Assembly: GCF_017498545.1 (NCBI RefSeq)
Contig: NZ_CP071793.1
Span: forward strand, 6,027,001 to 6,091,000
DNA length: 64,000 nucleotides
Direction: 5' to 3'
Origin: Sulfidibacter corallicola
GTDB taxonomy: Bacteria > Acidobacteriota > Holophagae > Acanthopleuribacterales > Acanthopleuribacteraceae
Numbering within the stretch: position 1 is the first letter of the stretch; every line of letters starts with the position of its first letter. The position numbers and the translations under genes are program-made. Shown piece after piece: positions 1-8,611 of the stretch. The notes below the pieces were generated by a model that saw only the letters and a program-made list of their open reading frames with translations, made no database searches and was not told the origin of the DNA.

Positions 1-70
1 GAACACGGAGCGATCCTTTTGTGGTTTACTTGTGCTTTTCGCCCCGTACACTTCGCTCAAGGAGGCATCC

Positions 71-778
71 GTGGATAGAGAAGCCCGACGCCTGGCCTTT
101 CGAAGCTTGGCCGCTGAGTTGGACAAGCTGGATCTTCCCGTGTACGAGTCCTTCGGGAAGGATCCCTTGGAGCCGATCATCGGTTTCGGCCCGGCCCAGG
201 CCCGTCTCTGCATTTTTGGTCGCGATCCTGGCCGCGAGGAAGTTCGCCACGGCATGCCCTTCGTGGGGGCCGGCGGTCAGAAGGTCCGAGCCGAGCTGTA
301 CCGCGCTTGGTTCGGCACCGAGATGCCCGATTTCGAGGCCTCGATCGCCATTGGCGACAACGTCTTCTGGGCCAACACCATGCCCTACAAGCCCCTCGGC
401 AACAAGGCCTGGTCCCAGGCCGTCAAAAAGCGGGGCCGGTCGCTGATGGCCGATGTGCTCTTGCACGAGTGGACCGGGGAAGACGTGGTGACCCTGGGCC
501 GCGAAGCGTTTCTCTGGTTCGGCATCGGTGTCGACCGCGCGGCACGCAAACAGCTCGAGGCGTTCTGGCAACGAGAGGACCGCTTCGAGACCTCGTTCGA
601 ATGGACACTGCAAGGTGAGGACGGCGAAGCGCGCACGTTGCGGTTGCATCCCTTGCCTCATCCCTCTCCCTTGAACGCCACGTGGTACCGGCGATTTCCG
701 GAGTTGTTGGCGGCACGGCTGGGGCAACTGGCGTGGGGTCGCGATCGTTGGGAGCGGAGCCCTTCGCCGCCTCGATGA
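71..778 (+). CDS. Uracil-DNA glycosylase superfamily protein
   Basis: Predicted DNA-repair glycosylase of the uracil-DNA glycosylase fold, probably removing uracil or another damaged base in the cytoplasm. Visible motifs are GRDPG at residues 50-54 followed by PFVGAGGQ at 63-70, the family 4/5-type motif 1 region, and HPLPHPSPLN near the C-terminus, the motif 2 loop. The four cysteines that bind Fe-S in family 4 enzymes are not visible. I chose GTG 71 because AAGGAGG lies 5 bases upstream; an earlier in-frame GTG at 32 lacks such a site. Length is about 235 residues. It is the first gene in the window and the next gene is 210 bases away. The family is fairly secure; the exact substrate is not. 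Confidence 0.8.
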   Translation: MDREARRLAFRSLAAELDKLDLPVYESFGKDPLEPIIGFGPAQARLCIFGRDPGREEVRHGMPFVGAGGQKVRAELYRAWFGTEMPDFEASIAIGDNVFWANTMPYKPLGNKAWSQAVKKRGRSLMADVLLHEWTGEDVVTLGREAFLWFGIGVDRAARKQLEAFWQREDRFETSFEWTLQGEDGEARTLRLHPLPHPSPLNATWYRRFPELLAARLGQLAWGRDRWERSPSPPR

Positions 779-988
779 CCTGGTTCGGCGGGCCATTCGA
801 GCCGGCCGCCATACAGGCCGCGCGTCATGGACGTCCGCGATGCCCGGATGTGAGCCTGGCGACATTTATCCCGCTACCTTCGAGGACGGGGGAATGTGTG
901 GCCCTCGATGAGAGTTCTTTTCTCTACGGCACGTGGTTTAATGAAACCAAAACACGAGTGCCCAAATTTTTCCGCCAGGGGGGATGCC

Positions 989-1642
989 GTGAAAAGAATG
1001 CGAGACGCCAGGAGTTGGCGCTTCCCTATGTTTGGGTTACTGATTTGGATGGTGGCCGGCGCCTCGATTGCCGGCGAGACCCAATCGAAATTGCAAAAAG
1101 AGGGGACAGCTATGGAGAAAGCCACATTCGGTGCCGGTTGCTTTTGGTGTGTCGAGGCCGTGTTCGAACGCCTGAAGGGCGTCGAGACCGTCGAATCCGG
1201 CTACACCGGTGGCCACACCAAAAATCCGACCTATAAGGAAATCTGTACCGGCAGGACCGGCCATGCCGAGGTCGTCCAGATCACCTTCGATCCCAAGGTC
1301 GTATCGTTCGGGGAACTGCTCGAAGTCTTTTGGAAGACCCACGATCCCACGACTCTCAACCGCCAGGGCAATGACGTGGGCACCCAATACCGCAGTGCGG
1401 TCTTCTACCACGACGACCAGCAAAAGGCCGAAGCCGAGAAGTACAAGAAGAAGTTGGATGAGGCCGGCGTTTTCGACGATCCCATCGTGACCGAAATCAG
1501 CCCATTGGGTGTCTATTACGCCGCAGAAAACTACCACCAGGAATATTTCGAGCAGAATCCCAACCAACCCTACTGCCGGTTGGTGATCGCACCGAAGGTC
1601 GACAAATTCGAAAAGGTGTTCAAGGACAAGCTCAAAAAATAA
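989..1642 (+). CDS. msrA: Peptide methionine sulfoxide reductase MsrA, probably exported
   Basis: Reduces the S-epimer of methionine sulfoxide in proteins, using a cysteine thiol. The hallmark GAGCFWCVEAVF carries the catalytic cysteine in the GCFWC motif. The family signatures GYTGG, GHAEVVQ and the Tyr-rich ENYHQEYF follow. Starting at GTG 989, with a purine-rich AGGGGGG just upstream, adds an N-terminal segment with Lys/Arg, a hydrophobic stretch (FGLLIWMVAG) and an ASIA-like signal peptidase site, which predicts periplasmic repair. The alternative ATG at 1112, with AGAGGGG upstream, gives a leaderless cytoplasmic enzyme. No MsrB domain is fused. The family call is certain; location depends on which start is used. 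Confidence 0.93.
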   Translation: MKRMRDARSWRFPMFGLLIWMVAGASIAGETQSKLQKEGTAMEKATFGAGCFWCVEAVFERLKGVETVESGYTGGHTKNPTYKEICTGRTGHAEVVQITFDPKVVSFGELLEVFWKTHDPTTLNRQGNDVGTQYRSAVFYHDDQQKAEAEKYKKKLDEAGVFDDPIVTEISPLGVYYAAENYHQEYFEQNPNQPYCRLVIAPKVDKFEKVFKDKLKK

Positions 1643-1762
1643 GCGATCCCATGGTCCGGGGCCGCGCTTGGAAGAGCCCTGGCGACCTCGATCTCGAAAG
1701 TCGATGGGTCCCGATCGTGGTTCGCCGGCGCTGCCGGCAACCGGATCGGAACCCTTTTTGGA

Positions 1763-3799
1763 TCAGAGGGCCGCGGCCAGCCGGCTGCCTTCGTCGATGG
1801 CGCGTTTGGCATCCAGTTCCGCCGCGAGTTTGGCGCCGCCGATGAGGTGGTTCGGCACACCGGCCGCTTCCAGCGGCCCCTGCAGTTCCCGCATAGGCTC
1901 CTGACCGGCACAGACGATGATGTGGTCCACTTCCAGAACGCGCTCCTCCGTTTCGCCCATGACCACGTGCAATCCGTTATCGTCGATCTTGCGGTAGGAG
2001 ATCCCGGCCAGCATGTCCACCTTGCGGTTTTTGAGCGATCGGCGGTGAATCCAACCGGTGGTCTTGCCGAGGGTTTTGCCCAATTGGCTCTGCTTGCGCT
2101 GCAACAGGTAGATCTTGCGCGGCGAGGTGGGGATTTGCGGCTCCACCCCGGCGATGCCGCCCCGTGCCTCCAGGTTGGGGTCGACCCCCCATTCCCGCAG
2201 AAACGCGTTGGGTTCCGTGTTTTGGTGACCGGCGGGATGCGTCAGGAACTCGGCCACGTCGAACCCGATGCCGCCGGCACCGATGATGGCGACCCGTTGA
2301 CCGACCTCCGCGCCGCGATACAGCACGTCGATGTAGGAAAGTACCTTGGGATGGTCGATACCCTCGATGCCTGGCGTGCGTGGTTTGATGCCGGTGGCGA
2401 GGATGACCTCGTCAAATTTCTCGTCGATCAGTTGCGTGGCATCGACGCGGTGTTCGAGGTGGAGCTTCACACCCGTGACCTCGATTTGGCGTTGAAAGTA
2501 TCGCAGCGTTTCGTGGAATTCCTCTTTGCCCGGGATGCGCTTGGCCATGTTGAATTGGCCGCCGATCTCCGGAGCCGCGTCGAACAGGTGGGTTTCGTGG
2601 CCGCGGCGTGCCGCCACCGTTGCCGCGGCAAGGCCCGCGGGTCCGGCGCCCACCACCGCGATCTTCTTCTTTTTGGCGGTGGGTTCGTAATTCAGTTCCG
2701 TTTCGTTGCAGGCGCGCGGGTTGACCAGGCAGCTCGCCGCCTGATTCTTGAAAACGTGGTCCAGGCAGGCCTGATTGCAGGCGATGCAGGTGTTGATCTC
2801 GTCCTCGCGGCCCTGCTCGGCCTTGATCACGAAATCGGCATCGGCAAGGAAGGGGCGGGCCATCGAGACCATGTCGGCATGGCCTTCGGCCAAGATTTTT
2901 TCGGCCACTTGCGGCATGTTGATGCGGTTGGTCGTGATCAGCGGAATCTTCACTTCCTGCTTCATCTTGCGGGTGACCCAGGTGAACGCCGCCCGGGGGA
3001 CCATCGTGGCGATCGTGGGGACCCGGGCTTCGTGCCAGCCGATGCCGGTGTTGATGATCGTGGCGCCCGCCGCTTCGATGGCCTTGGCCAGTTGCACCAC
3101 TTCGTCCCATTGGCTGCCGTCGTGGATCAGGTCGAGCATCGAGAGCCGGAAGATGATGATGAAATCGCGGCCTACGGCTTCCCGGGTGCGGCGTACGATT
3201 TCCACGGCGAAGCGCATGCGGTTCTCGTAGGCTCCGCCCCAGTGGTCGGTGCGGTGGTTGGTGTGCTTCACCAGGAATTGATTGATCAGGTACCCTTCCG
3301 AACCCATGATTTCTATCCCGTCGTAGCCCGCTTCTTGGGCCAGGGTGGCGCAACGCACGAAATCGCTGATTTGCTTTTCTACGCCGCGGGCGCTGAGGCC
3401 CCAGGGTTTGAACGGGCTGATGGGCGACTTGATGGGCGAGGGCGCCACCGCCAGGGGGTGGTAGCCGTAGCGGCCCGCGTGCAGGATCTGCATGCAGATT
3501 TTCCCACCTTCGGCGTGAACTGCCTTGGTCACCAGTTGGTGGCGGGCGACTTCGCCTCGACGCGTCAGTTTCCCCGAGAGGGGGGCGACCCAGCCGGCGC
3601 GGTTTGGGGCGATGCCGCCGGTCACGATCAGGCCCACACCGCCGCGGGCCCGTTCGGCGAAATAGGCGGCGAGTTTGGGGTAGTCCTTGGCGCGATCTTC
3701 CAATTTGGTGTGCATCGACCCCATCAGGGTCCGATTGCGAATCGTGGTGAAGCCCAGGTCGAGCGGGGCGAGGAGGTGGGGGTATTTCTGGGAACTCAT
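1763..3799 (-). CDS. fadH: 2,4-dienoyl-CoA reductase (NADPH), FadH type
   Basis: Iron-sulfur flavoenzyme that reduces 2,4-dienoyl-CoA during beta-oxidation of unsaturated fatty acids. The 678-residue product matches the roughly 670-residue bacterial family. Residues 1-330 form an Old-Yellow-Enzyme FMN barrel with Tyr170 and His256 at the positions expected for catalysis. Cys338, 341, 345 and 357 form the 4Fe-4S site. VVGAGPAGLAAA (382-393) binds FAD and IIGAGGIG (505-512) binds NADPH. The reading frame continues upstream to 4105, but that part has no conserved features and ATG 3799 has GGAG 10 bases upstream. No other fatty-acid gene is adjacent. Related enzymes (trimethylamine dehydrogenase, enoate reductase) share the layout, but the cysteine spacing favours FadH. 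Confidence 0.92.
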   Translation of the reverse strand: MSSQKYPHLLAPLDLGFTTIRNRTLMGSMHTKLEDRAKDYPKLAAYFAERARGGVGLIVTGGIAPNRAGWVAPLSGKLTRRGEVARHQLVTKAVHAEGGKICMQILHAGRYGYHPLAVAPSPIKSPISPFKPWGLSARGVEKQISDFVRCATLAQEAGYDGIEIMGSEGYLINQFLVKHTNHRTDHWGGAYENRMRFAVEIVRRTREAVGRDFIIIFRLSMLDLIHDGSQWDEVVQLAKAIEAAGATIINTGIGWHEARVPTIATMVPRAAFTWVTRKMKQEVKIPLITTNRINMPQVAEKILAEGHADMVSMARPFLADADFVIKAEQGREDEINTCIACNQACLDHVFKNQAASCLVNPRACNETELNYEPTAKKKKIAVVGAGPAGLAAATVAARRGHETHLFDAAPEIGGQFNMAKRIPGKEEFHETLRYFQRQIEVTGVKLHLEHRVDATQLIDEKFDEVILATGIKPRTPGIEGIDHPKVLSYIDVLYRGAEVGQRVAIIGAGGIGFDVAEFLTHPAGHQNTEPNAFLREWGVDPNLEARGGIAGVEPQIPTSPRKIYLLQRKQSQLGKTLGKTTGWIHRRSLKNRKVDMLAGISYRKIDDNGLHVVMGETEERVLEVDHIIVCAGQEPMRELQGPLEAAGVPNHLIGGAKLAAELDAKRAIDEGSRLAAAL

Positions 3800-4283
3800 A
3801 TGCGGCAAACTCCGAAGTGACAGAGTCGAAACGTTGGTGGAAAAGCGGGTTTCGTTCCGCCCTGATCGACCCGATCGAATCGACGAGCCGGACGAGGAAA
3901 CCCGTGCTCCCGAAATCCGCCCGGTCCCGAAAGCGAAGCGGCAAGCCGACACGACCGCGGTGACCGAAGGATGGCGAAGCCAGGGAAGGGAGCGGGCCGT
4001 CCTATGTGGATCCGAAAAAAGAGGGATCCGCATAGGGAGCGGCGAAGTGGGAGGGTATGGATGAATCCGACGTGAATAAAAAGCGAAAAGGGTCGCGGGA
4101 AACATTGGCTGTGTTCATCGTCATCAAATGCTGTTGAGATGTGGGGGTGGGTCCCGCGACCGAATTAAAATGAATAGTAGCTCATAATTTTACAGTTTGC
4201 ACCTGTCTTTTGATCGGAGCCCCTTAAAGTGCTTGATTCAATGGCCTTGTTCTGTAAGGGAGGTGGTCCGTCCTCGATCTCGA
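3800..4283. other. Intergenic region with two inverted repeats
   Basis: No convincing gene is seen. Two inverted repeats are present. One is a 13-bp stem at 4001-4013/4024-4036 whose single imperfection is a G-U wobble on the plus strand. The other is a perfect 10-bp pair GGTCGCGGGA (4091-4100) and TCCCGCGACC (4152-4161) separated by 51 bases. Neither is followed by a T run, so neither is a classical terminator. Confidence 0.4.
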
Positions 4284-5225
4284 TCAGCCGTCCTGTTCCG
4301 ACCGTCCGGGCAATGGGGGGGCCGGCGAGGCGGTGACTCTCTTTTCGCCCGCTCGGGCTTTCGATTCCGCGCCGATGGGTGCGCCCAGGAATGTCTGAAA
4401 GGCCTCGCTTTTGGGGCTGAAACCCAACGGATCCTCTTCGTAGTAGACCTCGAACAAGTGAAGTCCGGTGGCAGGAGCCGTTTCGCCCATGTCCACCCGG
4501 TTGCCGCGATTCAGCCGTTCTCCGAAATCTTCCGCGGCCCATTCACCGGTACCGACTCGCTTCAGCGAGCCGGCCATGTTGCGCACCATCAGATACAGAA
4601 AGTGGTGGCCGAGCACGTCGAAGGTCACCAGGGAGCCATGGCGCCGTACCCGGGTGGCGAAAATCGTGGTTTCGCTGTTGGGACGGTGGTCCTTGCACGA
4701 TTGAAGGGCCTTGAAGCAGCGCGTGCCTACCAATTGCTCGGCCGCGCGGGCCATGGCTTCGACGTCCAGGGGTTCGGCGCAGGCGGTGACGTAGGGTGCG
4801 ATGAAGGGCGAGGCCAGGTTTTGCCAGGCGTTGAAGGCGGTCGTGCCGGGCGGATTGAGGAAGAAGTAGCCGTAGTGTTTGGCGCGGGCGTGGTGACGTG
4901 CCTGGAAACCCGGCGGCCGCTCGCATACTTCCAGCAACTGAATGTCTGGCGGAAGCAGTCGTTCGAGGGCCCGTTGCAGCCCCTCCAGCGGAATCGGATG
5001 CTCGATTTGGAACGAGACGCGTTGATCGTGGGCGTGCACACCCGCATCGGTTCGGCTACACCCAACGGTTTTGATCTTTGCCAGCTTCAGGATTCGCTTG
5101 AGAACCGCGGCGACCTCGCCCTGAACCGTCCTGGCACGTGGTTGGATCTGCCAGCCATGGAATCCAGCGCCGTTGTAAGCGATTCGCAATTCGAGGTTTC
5201 GCATCGGGGTCTTTTGATTTACCAT
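4284..5225 (-). CDS. truA: tRNA pseudouridine(38-40) synthase TruA
   Basis: Converts uridines 38-40 of the tRNA anticodon stem-loop to pseudouridine. The N-terminal AYNGAGFHGWQ and the catalytic GCSRTDAGVHA motif, whose Asp is the nucleophile, are intact. The second-half signature FLYLMVRNMAGSL is also present. At 313 residues it is longer than the usual 250-270. The extra length is a basic and Pro-rich C-terminal tail of about 40 residues with no recognisable domain. The start at ATG 5225 has only a weak ribosome site; ATG 5204 (MRNLEL) is an alternative. It is divergent from the next gene. Confidence 0.95.
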   Translation of the reverse strand: MVNQKTPMRNLELRIAYNGAGFHGWQIQPRARTVQGEVAAVLKRILKLAKIKTVGCSRTDAGVHAHDQRVSFQIEHPIPLEGLQRALERLLPPDIQLLEVCERPPGFQARHHARAKHYGYFFLNPPGTTAFNAWQNLASPFIAPYVTACAEPLDVEAMARAAEQLVGTRCFKALQSCKDHRPNSETTIFATRVRRHGSLVTFDVLGHHFLYLMVRNMAGSLKRVGTGEWAAEDFGERLNRGNRVDMGETAPATGLHLFEVYYEEDPLGFSPKSEAFQTFLGAPIGAESKARAGEKRVTASPAPPLPGRSEQDG

Positions 5226-5298
5226 TATAGGACCGTTTTACGCAAAAGTTCCGGGTCGTTTAGGACCTTGATCTCACAGAGGGTGGTGACGGGCGCAT

Positions 5299-5928
5299 AT
5301 GATTACTGGCTTCAACACCGACGTCAGACACAAGTCCAAAGTCTATCATGTCCAGACCGAGGACAAAGGCCGCAGCAATCCCAAGATCGAGTCACTCGTG
5401 TACGTGGGCGGCGAGATATTGGACAGCTACCAGACCTCCTACGAGCAAAAGAAGTCCGATCTTTCCGAGGACGAAATCATGGAGCTTCTGGAAGCCCAAC
5501 ACAAACGGGTGATTCGGGAAATCAAGACCGGACACTACGATTCGCCGGATGACTTTCCGGAAGATGTGCTGACCCATCGCGAGTTGGACGAGCTGATCAT
5601 CGACTATTTGAACAGCGAGCCGCCCTTGGACCAGTTGAAGCTGGTGGTCAACGGGCTGTCCACGTTGCGGGCCCGGACCGATGCCGCGCTGAAGGTGGAA
5701 GCCCGCATGGTGACGGCAGGCGATCCCGTGCCCGACGCCCACGTTCGGGTCAAGTTGATGCGCAAGGGCATGCAGACCCAGGATCTCGGGGAGAGCCACA
5801 CCGATCAGACGGGACAGGCGCTCGTCAACGTGAACCTGCCCGACTACACCATGGGCGAGGCCGCCGTGGTGGTGCAGGGCATCAGCGAGTTCGGCGTGGC
5901 CGAACAGCGCTACCTGCTGCGGCACTGA
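5299..5928 (+). CDS. Conserved hypothetical protein with C-terminal beta-rich domain
   Basis: A 209-residue protein of unknown function with no signal peptide or membrane segment. The N-terminal part (residues 1-40; NTDVRHKSKVYHVQTEDKG) is predicted beta strand and reads like a small conserved module. It is followed by an acidic, helical middle (45-110). The last 90 residues resemble an immunoglobulin-like or carboxypeptidase-regulatory-like beta sandwich (AGDPVPDAHVRVKL, DQTGQALVNVNLPDY). It ends 13 bases before the thioesterase gene on the same strand, so the two are probably cotranscribed. I do not recognise a function. Confidence 0.75.
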   Translation: MITGFNTDVRHKSKVYHVQTEDKGRSNPKIESLVYVGGEILDSYQTSYEQKKSDLSEDEIMELLEAQHKRVIREIKTGHYDSPDDFPEDVLTHRELDELIIDYLNSEPPLDQLKLVVNGLSTLRARTDAALKVEARMVTAGDPVPDAHVRVKLMRKGMQTQDLGESHTDQTGQALVNVNLPDYTMGEAAVVVQGISEFGVAEQRYLLRH

Positions 5929-5941
5929 TTTCGAGCCGCCC

Positions 5942-6418
5942 ATGTCCGAAGCCTTCACATCCGGCGCATCCGGGGCTGCCGAACCGCAGGCGGGCGGCTT
6001 CGACCTGGAGCGCGCTCGGGCAATTTTCGAACGCGCCGCCTTCGTGCGCCACTTGGGCATCGAGCTGGTCGCGTTGGAACGCGGCCTCGTGGAGACCCGT
6101 CTCGCCATCCGGCCCGAACATCTGCAGCAGGATGCCTTCATTCACGCCGGCGTGCAGACCACCTTGGCCGATCACACCGCGGGCGGTGCGGCCGGGACCG
6201 TGGCGCCGCCGGGATTCATCGTCCTGACCGCCGAGTTGAAGATCAATTTGTTGCGTCCGGCGGTGGGCGCCTGGCTGCGTTGTGTCGGTCGCGTGATCAA
6301 GCCCGGCCGGTCGCTGATCGTGGCCGAGGCCGAAGTCTACGCACCGCGGGAGCCCGATCGCGAGGTTCTGGTCGCCAAGTTGATGTCCACCTTGGCCGTG
6401 GTTCCCGAACCCAAGTAG
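5942..6418 (+). CDS. PaaI-family hotdog-fold thioesterase
   Basis: Predicted acyl-CoA thioesterase. The 158-residue product carries the hotdog signature HAGVQTTLAD at residues 68-77: His68, Gly70 and Asp77 match the conserved substrate-pocket residues of PaaI-type enzymes. The second half (TAELKINLLRPA, then GRVIKPGRSLIVAEAEVY) is the typical central strand pair. An unconserved N-terminal extension of about 20 residues precedes the domain. It lies 13 bases downstream of the hypothetical gene and is convergent with the methyltransferase gene 23 bases later. The acyl substrate cannot be read from sequence. Confidence 0.85.
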   Translation: MSEAFTSGASGAAEPQAGGFDLERARAIFERAAFVRHLGIELVALERGLVETRLAIRPEHLQQDAFIHAGVQTTLADHTAGGAAGTVAPPGFIVLTAELKINLLRPAVGAWLRCVGRVIKPGRSLIVAEAEVYAPREPDREVLVAKLMSTLAVVPEPK

Positions 6419-6441
6419 GCAGGTCGGCGGTACCCGTCGAT

Positions 6442-7503
6442 TTACGGAGCGAGGCCCTTGCGGCGGAACACCATGACCTCCGATTCGAACCCCTGTTCGG
6501 TGGTCTCCCCGAAGATGTCCGCATTCAAGGCCACGACGTCGAACCCACTGAAATACTGGATGTAATGGTCGCGGGTGGTTTGCTGCTTCACCCCGACATC
6601 CGTTTCCGATTGGGCCGACGGTTTACCGTGCCGGCTGTTTTTCAGCAGCAGGTAGTGGCTTACCAGGCCGTCGAGGTGTTTGGCGTAATTGGCGACCACT
6701 TCCGGTTCCATTTCCTGAAACGAGGAGCTGTTGGCGAAGAGTTGGAAGTTACCCTTGACCTTCGGGAGCTGCCAGGGGCAGATGACCGCGGCGCGAAACT
6801 CGTTGGCGCGCAACCATTCGATGTCGATCGTTCCTTGATCGCGGGTCTGGTCGTAGGTCGCGACCGCATTCGGCCCGAACAAGGTCTCCAAATACCAACT
6901 GGAGATGTAGGCGGTGGGCGGAATGTCGATATTTAGGTAGAAGTACTTTTTCGAATGGGAGCGCAGGAAGATCTCGCCCAGGGAGCCGAATCCCCCGCCG
7001 ATCTCGAGGACGTTCGTAATGGGTTTGGTGTCGACGTGTTTCTTGAGGAAAGCCAGGCACTTGAGGTAACGCAACATGGCGAAGCCGAAGCTTTTGCCGC
7101 TGAAATGGTGCTGTTCTACGGGGCAGCCCGCCGCGGACTCGAAGACCTGATCGAAGGCCGGCGGTTGGTGGCTGTCGGCCGCGCAGAAGATCTCCCAATC
7201 GCGTTTGGCTTCCACGCTCCCGTTCAGGTGTCCCAAAAAGAGTCGGGCCAGGTCCGGATTGCTGGCGGCCAGTTGTTGAATCGCCTGATCCGTGGCTTCG
7301 CGATTCAACAGGTATTCGCGCTTGATGTAGGTGGGCACGTACATGTCCAGTGCGCTCATGTGCGACCGGAACTGAGTGACGCCGTGTCGCTTCAGGTCGG
7401 CCAGGATCGGTTTCATGGCGTTGGACCAGAACAGCGTGGGACGAAAGAGTTCGGGTGCCTTGGCCATGTCGGCCAACATCAGGTCGAGGGTATTGGGATT
7501 CAT
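6442..7503 (-). CDS. Putative sugar O-methyltransferase
   Basis: A 353-residue S-adenosylmethionine-dependent methyltransferase. The SAM-binding glycine loop LEIGGGFGSLGE is at residues 166-177 and is preceded by a long helical N-terminal domain. The overall pattern (FGFAMLRYLKCLAFLK before motif I, then YFYLNIDIPPT after it) resembles the 'putative sugar O-methyltransferase' family linked to surface polysaccharides. ATG 7503 was chosen because GAGG lies 6 bases upstream. The open frame runs further, to 7713, but that would overlap the beta-lactamase gene. The two genes are in the same direction with a 68-base gap. The acceptor is unknown. Confidence 0.75.
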   Translation of the reverse strand: MNPNTLDLMLADMAKAPELFRPTLFWSNAMKPILADLKRHGVTQFRSHMSALDMYVPTYIKREYLLNREATDQAIQQLAASNPDLARLFLGHLNGSVEAKRDWEIFCAADSHQPPAFDQVFESAAGCPVEQHHFSGKSFGFAMLRYLKCLAFLKKHVDTKPITNVLEIGGGFGSLGEIFLRSHSKKYFYLNIDIPPTAYISSWYLETLFGPNAVATYDQTRDQGTIDIEWLRANEFRAAVICPWQLPKVKGNFQLFANSSSFQEMEPEVVANYAKHLDGLVSHYLLLKNSRHGKPSAQSETDVGVKQQTTRDHYIQYFSGFDVVALNADIFGETTEQGFESEVMVFRRKGLAP

Positions 7504-7571
7504 GGGAGACCTCGAATGGGGCATTCTGGGAACGGGCGGCCTCGGGACCACCCGTACCGGACGAAATCGGG

Positions 7572-8393
7572 TCAGCTCATCAGGTTCATGTGGCGCAACA
7601 CGGCCTTGACCAACTCGATCCGCGCATGCTTGATCTGATCGAACGTATCGCCTTCGAGCTTGAGGACATACACGAAGGTTCTCGGTCCGCGTTCCAGGTA
7701 GCCCACCAGCCACCCGACCTTCTTCTTGTCGGGCATGGTGCAGAGGCCGGTTTTCCCACTGAAGCGGTAGTCCTTTTGGTTGTCGAGTACCAATACGTCT
7801 TTGAGGATGGCGGTCGTCTTCTCCGAAACGCCCAGCTTTTCACGGTAGAACCGTTCCATGAAGTCGAGCTGTTCGTTGGGCGAGATGGCGAAGTCGCCCT
7901 TGATCCAGAAAATGTCGGGTCCCGCGGAGAAGTCACCGTTGCCGTAGTCGAACTTGGTGAGCCACTGCTGCATGCGCTTGGGGCCCACGTGTCCGGCCAG
8001 GGTGCGGTAGTACCACACGATCGAGTGTTTCATGGCCTGCCGCAGGGTGGCCGGGGAGCGTTCCCAAGAGCGCGGCCACCAATCTTCGGCGGGGAATTTG
8101 AGGGGGTCGCGCTTGATTTTGGTATCGGCATCCTGGAGGATGCCCAATTCGAGACCGATGATGCTGTGCGGAATCTTGAAGGTCGAACAAGGGAGGCAGC
8201 CGCGATCGAGGGCTTCGTCGTTGAATCGCCACATCTGGCCGCTTTCGAGTTCCTTCATGACGAAGGTGGCCTGGTGGTTTTCGAAGATCTTCGCGAAATC
8301 GGGCGAGGGTAGCGTGCGATGGGTTTCGGAGGCTTGGAGCGGGAAACAGGTCGCGGCCAGTACGGCCAAGATCGAGTGAAAGATGGGTTTCAT
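7572..8393 (-). CDS. Class D (OXA-type) beta-lactamase, exported
   Basis: Predicted periplasmic serine beta-lactamase. The 273-residue protein starts with a signal peptide (hydrophobic ILAVLAATCFPLQA, cleavage near residue 21). It carries every class D motif: Ser70-Thr-Phe-Lys73 (nucleophile and the lysine that is carbamylated in the family), SIV at 124-126, YGN at 150-152, an omega-loop Trp at 163 (IFWIKGD) and KTG at 214-216. The length is typical of OXA enzymes. Codon use looks like that of its neighbours and no integron or transposon feature is near, so it is probably intrinsic. The methyltransferase gene follows on the same strand. BlaR-type sensor domains share this fold, but no membrane helices are present. 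Confidence 0.9.
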   Translation of the reverse strand: MKPIFHSILAVLAATCFPLQASETHRTLPSPDFAKIFENHQATFVMKELESGQMWRFNDEALDRGCLPCSTFKIPHSIIGLELGILQDADTKIKRDPLKFPAEDWWPRSWERSPATLRQAMKHSIVWYYRTLAGHVGPKRMQQWLTKFDYGNGDFSAGPDIFWIKGDFAISPNEQLDFMERFYREKLGVSEKTTAILKDVLVLDNQKDYRFSGKTGLCTMPDKKKVGWLVGYLERGPRTFVYVLKLEGDTFDQIKHARIELVKAVLRHMNLMS

Positions 8394-8611
8394 GTGGAAC
8401 TCCTACGGGCAACGGCTGAATGGGAGCCCGGCCGAGTTGGCAAGTGAGGCCGGGTTCCGTGGGATCGCCATTGTGGCGCGGCTGTTTGAAAGGAGCGTGA
8501 AAGGGGCCGGGAGTCTTTTGAAACCAATGTGAAGCGTATGTGAAGTCGGGCGCCGAATTGGACTTGGCTGGATTGCACGGCCTGCATGGGAGACCGACAC
8601 ACGCCGTGCGA

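Noticed and set aside
1847..3820. A 657-codon plus-strand frame overlapping fadH.
   Set aside because: The minus strand has all FadH motifs in order; the plus frame has none and is a codon-bias shadow.
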